Source: JAKAWQ01 sp963840545 (GTDB taxonomy: Bacteria; Pseudomonadota; Alphaproteobacteria; Acetobacterales; Acetobacteraceae). Taken from it: DNA of 64,000 bases. The stretch is from the NCBI GenBank assembly GCA_963840545.1, contig CAWIZE010000002.1, positions 682,001 to 746,000 on the forward strand, given 5' to 3'. This document shows, piece after piece, positions 34,271 through 41,276 of the stretch. Each line of letters starts with the position of its first letter. Position 1 is the first letter of the stretch. A program made the translations under genes and the position numbers. Under the pieces are notes generated by a model. The model ran no database searches, was not told where the DNA came from, and was given only the letters and a program-made list of their open reading frames with translations.

Positions 34271-35590
34271 CTAGAGCGGCAAGACCGTGGTGTACAACAG
34301 GCCGGCCGCGGAGAGCGCCATGACGCCGAAGGTGAGCCAGACCACCGATCGCGACAGCAATCCGCCCCTCCAAGCCCCGAGCAGGGCCTCGCTGGCGTTG
34401 ATTCGCGCGATGAGATAGAGCAGCGGAACGGCCGCGATCCCGTTGAAGACGGCGGTGAAGACGAGCGCCCTGATCGGATCGATGCCCATGAAGTTGAGCC
34501 CGAGGCCGACGATGGTCGAGATGATGATCACGCCGTAGAAGCCACGCGCGTCGCCAAATCTTCGGGACAGGCCTTCCTTCCAGTTCAGGGCTTCGGACAG
34601 GGCGTACGCGGCCGATCCGGCGAGCACGGGGATGGCCAGAAAACCGAGGCCGATCACGCCCACGGCGAAGATGTCCTTCGCCAATTGTCCCGAATTGGGA
34701 AAGGAGCGAACCAGAGGCTCGAGCGCCTTGGCGGCGTCCGCCGCCGTCCTGATGTTCGTGACGCCATGCTTGAACAGCACGGTCGCGGTTGTGATGATGA
34801 TGAACCACTGCGCGATTTCCGCGGCGAACATCCCGACCGTCGTGTCGACCCGCATGTCGGAGATGAAGTCGAGGGGAAGCCGCGGCTTCCCGGCCCGGTC
34901 TGTCGGCACGCCCTGCGCGATCTCCTCCTCGACTTCCTGCGACGCCTGCCAGAAGAACATGTACGGCGAGAGGGTCGTTCCGAAGACGCCGGTCATGATG
35001 AAAAGAAATCCGAACGTGAACTCGAGGTGAGGGATGATCGTCGCCCGCAGGATCTCGCGCCACGGCTCGGCGACGATCAAGGCGGTCGCCGGGTAGGAAA
35101 GGAGGGCGAGGGAAAGCCATTTGAGGACCTTCGCGTAGGCCCGGTAGCTGACCCAAACCTCGAGCGTGACGATGACGGCCGCCGCGGCGATCGCGTACAG
35201 CCAGAGCGGCGCCTTCACCACCAGCTGCGCCGCGGCGGCGACCGCGCTGATGTCCGCCCCGATATTGATGGTGTTCGCGACCACCACCAGGAGGACGACA
35301 GCGATCAGGACGGCGCGGCTGTAGTGGTCCCTGATCACGCCCGCCAGCCCCTTGCCGGTGACGACGCCTATGCGTGCGCAGCACTCCTGGACCGCGATGA
35401 GCAAGGGGATCTGATAGAAGGCGGTCCATAGCTGCCCGAAGCCGAACTGGGCTCCGGTCTGGGAATAGGTGGCGATGCCGGACGGATCGTCGTCCGCGGC
35501 GCCCGTGACCAGGCCCGGGCCCAAAATCTTCAGGAACCAGATGAGGTTTCTCTTGGCAGCACGGGTTCCTTCGCGCTGGTCCGGGCTCAT
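34271..35590 (-). CDS. NRAMP-family metal-transporter-like protein with altered metal-site motifs
   Basis: 439-residue membrane protein of about eleven helices. Helix 1 carries DDDPSGIATYSQTGAQFG where classical NRAMP proteins have DPGN, and helix 6 carries TTLSPYMFFWQASQEVEEE where they have MPHN. The overall order and lengths match NRAMP. Loss of the metal-binding Met and Asn is described for the NRAMP-related magnesium transporters and related divergent groups, so the ion is probably not simply manganese or iron. The assignment to NRAMP is solid, the substrate open. Confidence 0.85.
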   Translation of the reverse strand: MSPDQREGTRAAKRNLIWFLKILGPGLVTGAADDDPSGIATYSQTGAQFGFGQLWTAFYQIPLLIAVQECCARIGVVTGKGLAGVIRDHYSRAVLIAVVLLVVVANTINIGADISAVAAAAQLVVKAPLWLYAIAAAAVIVTLEVWVSYRAYAKVLKWLSLALLSYPATALIVAEPWREILRATIIPHLEFTFGFLFIMTGVFGTTLSPYMFFWQASQEVEEEIAQGVPTDRAGKPRLPLDFISDMRVDTTVGMFAAEIAQWFIIITTATVLFKHGVTNIRTAADAAKALEPLVRSFPNSGQLAKDIFAVGVIGLGFLAIPVLAGSAAYALSEALNWKEGLSRRFGDARGFYGVIIISTIVGLGLNFMGIDPIRALVFTAVFNGIAAVPLLYLIARINASEALLGAWRGGLLSRSVVWLTFGVMALSAAGLLYTTVLPL

Positions 35591-35686
35591 GCCGCCAAGG
35601 CTCCTCTCCGTGCTGCGGCTCGCGACGATGGGCGCTTGGCCGGCCGGGCGGATGATATCCAGCCCGACCGCAGGGCGTCACCGTTC

Positions 35687-35764
35687 GATCTGTCCGGCCG
35701 ATCTGTCCGGCCTATCTCTCCGGCCTATCTCTCCGGCCGATCTGTCCGGCCGATCTGTCCGTAT
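35687..35764. repeat. Six-copy 13-base tandem repeat
   Basis: Units of the form (G/T)ATCT(G/C)TCCGGCC occur six times: two of the GATCTGTCCGGCC type, two TATCTCTCCGGCC, then two GATCTGTCCGG types, the last truncated. They fill the divergent spacer between the NRAMP-like gene and the FAD oxidoreductase operon. No other feature is evident in the 344 bases between those genes. Confidence 0.85.
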
Positions 35765-35934
35765 CGTCAATTCTCCGCATAATCGCGCGGGCGTCCGGCG
35801 CGGTCCCGGCGCGATCCGCTCCGGCGAGCATGCCGGCCGCCCGCCTCCATCCCGGGGTGACGGGTTTCGCCTGGCGGGGGATTGTGTCGTTGTCGGGCGG
35901 GGGGAACAGAGCAGGGCCGGTGAAGAGGCAGGGG

Positions 35935-37062
35935 ATGGCGGAGAAGGCATGGGAGGCCGCCGTGATCGGCGGCGGGCTGGTCGGCGCGGCGATCGGCTAC
36001 GGGCTGGCGCGGGCCGGCCGGCGGGTGATCGTGCTCGACGAAGGCGACCGCGCCTTTCGCGCCTCGCGCGGCAATTTCGCGCTGGTCTGGGTCCAGGGGA
36101 AGGGTGTCGGCATGCCGGCTTACGCGGCCTGGACGCGGCATTCGGCGGAGGCGTGGGCGGGGTTCGCGAAGGAGGTCGGGGAGGAGACGGGGATCCCGCT
36201 CGCGCACCGGCGGCCGGGCGGGTTCGCGCTCTGTCTCACCGAGGCGGAGCTCGAGCGGCGCGGGGCGATGATGGAGCGGCTGATGAGCCAGCCGGGGATG
36301 GCGCCCTACGAGTATGAGCGGGTCGGGCGGAACGAGCTTTTCCGCCTCTTGCCCGAGATCGGGCCGGCGGTGGTCGGCGCCTTCTATTGCCCGCTCGACG
36401 GGGACGTCAACTCGCTCCGGCTGTTGCGTGCGCTGCACACCGGGTTCGTCGGGCGGGGCGGACAGTACGCGCCGGGGCGGGTGGTGACGAGGATCGCGCC
36501 GCTTGCGGGCGGCGGGTTTGAGGTCATGGCGGGGGATCGGGTCGTTGCGGCGGAGCGGGTGGTGCTCGCGGCGGGGATCGGCAATGCCCGTCTCGCGCCG
36601 ATGGTGGGGCTCAGGGCCGAGGTGCGCCCGCAGCGCGGCCAGGTGATCGTGACCGAGAAGGCGGCGCCCTTCCTCCCCTACCCGATGCACACGCTGCGCC
36701 AGACCGACGAAGGCGGGGTGATGATCGGCGATAGTGCCGAGGAGGCGGGGGTGGAAGATGGGCGCGTGGGGCTCGGGATTTTGGCAGTGGAGGCGGAGCG
36801 CGCGGCGCGGATGTTTCCGCGGATCGGGCGGCTCAACGTGGTGAGGACGTGGTCGGCGCTCAGGGTGATGACCGCGGACGGGTTCCCGATCTACGACCAG
36901 AGCGAGGCGTTCCCGGGCGCCTTCCTCTGCACCTGCCATAGCGGGGTGACGCTTGCCGCGGCGCATGCGGTGACGCTGGCGCCGATGATCGCCGCCGGCG
37001 CCCTCGATGCCGGGCTGTCCCCGTTTCGCGCGCGGAGGTTCGATGTTCCGGCGGCTGCCTGA
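35935..37062 (+). CDS. FAD-dependent amino-acid/amine dehydrogenase, catalytic subunit (DAO family)
   Basis: 375-residue flavoprotein of the D-amino-acid oxidase/glycine oxidase family (AAVIGGGLVGAAIGYGLARAGRRVIVLDE at the FAD site, and a C-terminal LRVMTADGFPIYDQ). It is the first of three overlapping genes with a 2Fe-2S protein and a second flavoprotein, the layout of opine oxidase, hydrogen cyanide synthase (HcnABC) and heteromeric proline or D-hydroxyproline dehydrogenases. This subunit oxidises the amine substrate. Substrate cannot be chosen from sequence. ATG 35935 is preceded by GAGGCAGGGG. Confidence 0.85.
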   Translation: MAEKAWEAAVIGGGLVGAAIGYGLARAGRRVIVLDEGDRAFRASRGNFALVWVQGKGVGMPAYAAWTRHSAEAWAGFAKEVGEETGIPLAHRRPGGFALCLTEAELERRGAMMERLMSQPGMAPYEYERVGRNELFRLLPEIGPAVVGAFYCPLDGDVNSLRLLRALHTGFVGRGGQYAPGRVVTRIAPLAGGGFEVMAGDRVVAAERVVLAAGIGNARLAPMVGLRAEVRPQRGQVIVTEKAAPFLPYPMHTLRQTDEGGVMIGDSAEEAGVEDGRVGLGILAVEAERAARMFPRIGRLNVVRTWSALRVMTADGFPIYDQSEAFPGAFLCTCHSGVTLAAAHAVTLAPMIAAGALDAGLSPFRARRFDVPAAA

Positions 37063-37339
37063 GGGTGCGGCGCGGCGCGTTTGGTTCGTGCTGGATGGGG
37101 AGAGGGTCGAGGGGGGCGCGGGGGAGAGCGTCGCCGCGGCGCTGCTCGCGGCGGGACGTCTCGCTTGCCGCACCACGCCTGTGGGCGGGCAGAAGCGCGG
37201 GCCGTTCTGCATGATGGGCGCCTGCTTCGACTGCCTGGTGGAGATCGATGGGGTGGGCAACCGGCAGGGCTGCCTGGTCGGGTTGCGCGAGGGGATGGAG
37301 GTGCGCACCCAGGACGGGCGGCGGGAGCTCGGGCGATGA
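37043..37339 (+). CDS. 2Fe-2S ferredoxin-like subunit of the dehydrogenase
   Basis: 98-residue iron-sulfur protein of the HcnA/OoxA N-terminal type: GGAGESVAAALLAAGRLACRTT, then CMMGACFDCLVEIDG and GCLVGLREGM, placing the cysteines for one 2Fe-2S cluster. GGAGG precedes ATG 37043, which overlaps the previous gene by 20 bases. It passes electrons between the two flavoproteins of the complex. Confidence 0.88.
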   Translation: MFRRLPEGAARRVWFVLDGERVEGGAGESVAAALLAAGRLACRTTPVGGQKRGPFCMMGACFDCLVEIDGVGNRQGCLVGLREGMEVRTQDGRRELGR

Positions 37340-38769
37340 GGCGCATCGCGGGGCTGGAGGCGCTCGGGGAAGGGTACGACCTGGTCGTGGTGGGCGCGGG
37401 GCCGGCGGGGATGGCGGCCGCGGCGACGGCGGCGGGGCACGGGCTTTCGGTGCTCGTCGCCGACGAGGCCATGGGGCCGGGCGGGCAGGTCTTTCGCGCG
37501 ATCACGGCGCCGCCGATGGCGCGACGGGACGTGCTGGGGGCCGATTATTGGCGGGGCGAGGCGCTGGCGCGGAAGTTCGCCGAGAGCGGCGTGGATTATG
37601 TGGCGGACTGCGCTGTCTGGTCCCTGGACGCGGCGCGGCAGGTGGGGCTCTCGGCGGGCGGGACGAGCCGGGCGATCGCGGCGCGGCGGGTGATTCTCGC
37701 GACCGGCGCACTCGAGCGGCCCTTCCCGGTCAAGGGCTGGACCCTGGCCGGCGTGATGACCGCCGGTGCGGCGCAGATCCTGCTCAAGGGCGCCGGCATC
37801 GTCGCCACGGACCGGGTGGTGCTGGCGGGCTCGGGGCCGCTGATCTGGCTGCTCGCCGCGCAATACCTCGCCGCAGGGGCGAAGCCGGCGCTGATCCTCG
37901 AGACCGTGCGGGGTGAACAGTGGCGGGCGGCCTGGCGGCACCTCGGGGGATTCCTGCTTTCACCCTACGCGCGGAAAGGACTCGCGCTGATGACGCGGGT
38001 GCGCCGCGCGGTGAAGGTGGTCTCCGGCGTCACGGACCTTGCCGTGGAGGGCGAGGGGCGGCTCGCGGTTGCGTGGAACGGGGCGAAGGGCGCGGGGACG
38101 ACGGCGGCGGATCATGTTTTGCTGCACCAGGGCGTGGTGCCCAACATCAACCTCGCCGCAGCGGCGGGCTGCGCGCTGGCCTGGAACGAGGCGCAGGCGT
38201 GCTGGCAGCCGCAGACCGATGCGCTCGGCAATACCAGCCTTGCCGGCATCGCGGTGGCGGGCGACGGCGCCGGGATCGGCGGGGCGGAGATGGCGGAGGC
38301 CCAGGGACGGATCGCCGCCCTGGCGGCGGCGGAGGCTTTGGGAAAGATCGGCGCGGAGGCGGCACGGCTTCTGGTTGCGGCGGAGCGGGCGCGGGTGCGG
38401 CGGTTCGCGCAGGGAAGGGCATTCCTCGATGCGCTCTACCTTCCGGCGCGGGAGATCAGGATGGGCGCGGCCGAGGCGATGGCCTGCCGCTGCGAGGAGG
38501 TGAGCGTGGCGCGCGTGCGCGAGACCGTGACGGCGCTCGGGGTGCAGGGCCCGAACCAGCTCAAGGCCTACCTGCGCTGCGGGATGGGGCCGTGCCAGGG
38601 CCGGTTCTGCGGGCTGACGGTGGGCGAGATCATCGCCGATGTGCGGGGGGTGTCGGTTGCGGAGGTTGGGTATTACCGGCTCCGCCCGCCGGTGAAGCCG
38701 ATCACGGTCGGCGAGCTCGCGGGCATGAGCCGGAGCGCGGCCGATGTCGCGGCGGTGGTACGGAGCTAG
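37336..38769 (+). CDS. Second flavoprotein subunit with C-terminal BFD-like 2Fe-2S domain
   Basis: 477-residue pyridine-nucleotide-disulfide-oxidoreductase-like FAD protein (YDLVVVGAGPAGMAAAATAAGHG; second Rossmann VVLAGSGPLIWLLAAQYL) with a C-terminal bacterioferritin-associated-ferredoxin-like cluster (ACRCEEVS...CGMGPCQGRFC). It is equivalent to OoxA/HcnB. ATG 37336 overlaps the preceding stop (ATGA), so the three subunits are coupled. Together they probably form a membrane-associated dehydrogenase feeding electrons to the quinone pool, by analogy. Confidence 0.87.
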   Translation: MRRIAGLEALGEGYDLVVVGAGPAGMAAAATAAGHGLSVLVADEAMGPGGQVFRAITAPPMARRDVLGADYWRGEALARKFAESGVDYVADCAVWSLDAARQVGLSAGGTSRAIAARRVILATGALERPFPVKGWTLAGVMTAGAAQILLKGAGIVATDRVVLAGSGPLIWLLAAQYLAAGAKPALILETVRGEQWRAAWRHLGGFLLSPYARKGLALMTRVRRAVKVVSGVTDLAVEGEGRLAVAWNGAKGAGTTAADHVLLHQGVVPNINLAAAAGCALAWNEAQACWQPQTDALGNTSLAGIAVAGDGAGIGGAEMAEAQGRIAALAAAEALGKIGAEAARLLVAAERARVRRFAQGRAFLDALYLPAREIRMGAAEAMACRCEEVSVARVRETVTALGVQGPNQLKAYLRCGMGPCQGRFCGLTVGEIIADVRGVSVAEVGYYRLRPPVKPITVGELAGMSRSAADVAAVVRS

Positions 38770-39752
38770 CCGAGCAGGAACCAGAGACGGAAAAGAAACG
38801 TCTCGAGCGCGGTCTGGCGGTAGAAGCCGGCGAGGGCGAGGGCCGGGAAGCGCCGCCAGGGCGGGGCGTCGAGGGCGGCGGCGATCCGGGCGAGGGCGGC
38901 GGTGGCCTCGGGCGAGAGCAGCTTGGGCGTCGCCGCGAGGGCGGCGAGATGGGCGCGAAAGACCCGCATGAAGGGGCGCGGGCCGCGGATGAGCGCGCCC
39001 GTCGCGCGGGCGAGCCAGGCGCCGCGGGCGCCGACGAGGTTGCCGCCATGCTGGCGGTAGAGCACGGCAGGCTCGGGATCGACCAGGATGCGCCCGCCGG
39101 CGGCGGCGACGACGAGATAGCTCCACCAGTCGTGCAACGTCGCGGGCGGCGGGCGGCTTTGGGCGATCAGGCGGACCGCCGCCGGGTTCAGCATTTCCGT
39201 GCAGCCGGTGGCGATGTTCTGGGTCAGCGCGGCGGGAAAGCCGGGCGGGCGGCGGATGGCAAAGGAGAGCCCGATCCGCGCCAGGCCCGGGCCGACGAGC
39301 GTCTGGCGCGCGCAATAGAGCGTGGGGGCGTCGGCGGGCTGGCGGGCGAGGGCGGCGAGCCCGCGGGCGAGTTTTTCGGGCAGCCAGACATCGTCCTGGT
39401 CGGCGAAGGCGACCGCGTCGGGCAATGGGCCGAGGGTGGGCAGGGCGGCGAGGAGGGTGAGGAAGCTCCGGGTCGCCCCGAGCCGGCGGGACGGGCCGGG
39501 GAGCTCGACCACCCGGCCGGCGGCGGGGCCGGCGGCGAAGGCGCGGAGCAGGGCGGGCGTCGCGTCCGCGGAGCCGTCGTCGCGCCAGTAGAGGCACCAG
39601 GTGCGATGGGTCTGGGCGAGCAGGCTGGCGAGCTGGGCGGGGAGGAAGCGCGCGCCGTTATAGCCGGAGAGCAGGATCGCGACGTTGGCTTCGACCTGGG
39701 GCGCTTTTGCCCGGGGGGCGCCAGCTGGGGGGGCCTCAGCTGGGGGCGCCAT
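38766..39752 (-). CDS. GT2-family glycosyltransferase
   Basis: 328-residue GT-A enzyme: VAILLSGYNGARFLPAQLASLLAQTH, the CLYWRDDGSADAT segment and the metal-binding VAFADQDDVWLPEKL (DQDD). The C-terminus is hydrophobic. This is the usual rhamnosyl or glucosyl transferase of surface polysaccharide clusters. The ATG overlaps the end of rfbD by 17 bases, so it is cotranscribed with dTDP-rhamnose genes and may add rhamnose. The N-terminus has an AP-rich linker (APPAEAPPAGAPRAKAPQ). Confidence 0.87.
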   Translation of the reverse strand: MAPPAEAPPAGAPRAKAPQVEANVAILLSGYNGARFLPAQLASLLAQTHRTWCLYWRDDGSADATPALLRAFAAGPAAGRVVELPGPSRRLGATRSFLTLLAALPTLGPLPDAVAFADQDDVWLPEKLARGLAALARQPADAPTLYCARQTLVGPGLARIGLSFAIRRPPGFPAALTQNIATGCTEMLNPAAVRLIAQSRPPPATLHDWWSYLVVAAAGGRILVDPEPAVLYRQHGGNLVGARGAWLARATGALIRGPRPFMRVFRAHLAALAATPKLLSPEATAALARIAAALDAPPWRRFPALALAGFYRQTALETFLFRLWFLLG

Positions 39753-40644
39753 CGAAGATCTCGTCGATGAGCGGGCGGAGGCTCTCCCGCCAGGGCGGCA
39801 GGCGGAGGCCGAAGGTTGCGGCGAGGCGGGAGCAATCGAGACGGGAATCGGCGGGGCGGCGGGCGCGGGTGGGCCACTCGGCGGTGCCGATCGGCACGAT
39901 CTCGGGCGGCGGGACAGCGTGACGGGCAGCCTCCTCGAAGACGGCGGCGGCGAGGCCGTGCCAGGTGGTCTCGCCGCTGCCGGCGGCGTGGAAGATCCCG
40001 GAAAAACGATCCTGCCAGCCCTCGCTCGCGACCCGGCGGAGGATGGCGAGGATGGCGGCGGCAAGGTCGGCGGCCGCGGTCGGCTGGCCGCGCTGGTCGG
40101 CGACGACGCGCAGGCGCCCGGTCCTGGCGCGCGCCGCGATCATCGTGCGCACGAAGTTGCGCCCGGTGGGCGAGATGACCCAGGCGGTGCGGAGGATGAT
40201 CGCGCGGCCGCCGGCCGCCAGCACCGCCTCCTCGCCGGCGCGCTTCGAGGCGCCATAGACGCCGAGCGGCGCCGGCGGATCGGATTCGCGGTAGGGCGCG
40301 CCCTTGGTGCCGTCGAAGACGTAATCGGTGGAGATGTGGATGAGCGGGATGCCGGCGGCGGCGCCGAGGGCGGCGAGGCGGGACGGGCCGTCACGGTTGG
40401 CGCGGAAGGCGGCCGCGGGATCGTCCTCGGCGGCATCGACCGCGGTGTAGGCGGCGGCGTTGACGATCGCGGCGGGCCGATGTTCGGCGAGCGTCTCGGC
40501 GATCGTGTGTGGACGGTCAAAGTCGAAGGCGGGGCGGCCGACGCGGAGAATTCCTTCCCCCGACCCTGCCCTCACCAGGGCGGTGGCGAGCTGCCCGCTG
40601 CCGCCGGTGACGAGGACCGGCCGGCGATCAGGCAAAGGGGGCAT
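39736..40644 (-). CDS. rfbD: dTDP-4-dehydrorhamnose reductase
   Basis: 302-residue extended short-chain reductase that performs the last step of dTDP-L-rhamnose synthesis. It has VLVTGGSGQLATAL, the NAAAYTAVDAAE block, ISTDYVFDGTKG and the catalytic YGASKRAGE (Tyr and Lys). The ATG overlaps the rfbC stop region. RfbA and RfbB, needed for the same pathway, are not in the window. Confidence 0.93.
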   Translation of the reverse strand: MPPLPDRRPVLVTGGSGQLATALVRAGSGEGILRVGRPAFDFDRPHTIAETLAEHRPAAIVNAAAYTAVDAAEDDPAAAFRANRDGPSRLAALGAAAGIPLIHISTDYVFDGTKGAPYRESDPPAPLGVYGASKRAGEEAVLAAGGRAIILRTAWVISPTGRNFVRTMIAARARTGRLRVVADQRGQPTAAADLAAAILAILRRVASEGWQDRFSGIFHAAGSGETTWHGLAAAVFEEAARHAVPPPEIVPIGTAEWPTRARRPADSRLDCSRLAATFGLRLPPWRESLRPLIDEIFDGAPS

Positions 40645-41225
40645 CAGGCGACTTCATAGGCGAACCAGGCGGGGCACCCGGCGAGGCGCGGGCGCACCCG
40701 GTCCTTCTCGGAGAGCACCGCCGAGCCGGGCGCGACCGGCCAGGGAATGGCGAGGTCCGGGTCGTCCCAGAGGGCGCCGCACTCGGTGGCGGGATCGTAT
40801 TCGGCGGTCATTTTGTAGATGATCTCGGTATCGTCCTCGAGCGTGCAGAGGCCGTGGAGGAAGCCGGGCGGGATCCAGAGCTGGCGCCAGTTCTCTGCGC
40901 TGAGCTCGGCGCCGACGTGGCGGCCGAAGGTGGGCGAGCCATGGCGGATATCCACCGCGACGTCCCAGATCGCGCCCCTGGACACCCGGATCAGCTTGCC
41001 CTGGGCGGCGGGCGGCGCCTGCGCGTGCAGGCCGCGCACGGTGCCGGCGGCGGCGGAGAAGGTGTGGTTGTCCTGCACGAAGGGAAGGGCCACTCCGGCG
41101 GCGGCGAGATGGCTGACGCGGAAGGTTTCCGAGACGAAGCCGCGGGCATCGCCGAAGCGGCGCGGGGTGATGAGGAGCACCTCGGGGATGGCCTGCGGTT
41201 CGATCTGCATGGGGCTCCGGTCCAT
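40644..41225 (-). CDS. rfbC: dTDP-4-dehydrorhamnose 3,5-epimerase
   Basis: 193-residue cupin enzyme that epimerises C3 and C5 of the 4-keto sugar. It has FGDARGFVSETF, NHTFSAAAGTVRGLHAQ with the catalytic His of RGLH, GKLIRVSRGAIWDVAVDIR, and PPGFLHGLCTLEDDTEIIYKMT. The segment after RGLH reads AQAPPAAQ rather than the common YQxPP, a slight variation. ATG 41225 or a second ATG at 41210 could start it. It is first of rfbC-rfbD-glycosyltransferase. Confidence 0.92.
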   Translation of the reverse strand: MDRSPMQIEPQAIPEVLLITPRRFGDARGFVSETFRVSHLAAAGVALPFVQDNHTFSAAAGTVRGLHAQAPPAAQGKLIRVSRGAIWDVAVDIRHGSPTFGRHVGAELSAENWRQLWIPPGFLHGLCTLEDDTEIIYKMTAEYDPATECGALWDDPDLAIPWPVAPGSAVLSEKDRVRPRLAGCPAWFAYEVA

Positions 41226-41276
41226 CTGGCAACCAGGGGTAGCATATCGGAGGGGCGCGCCGGCCCGCCAGAACGC

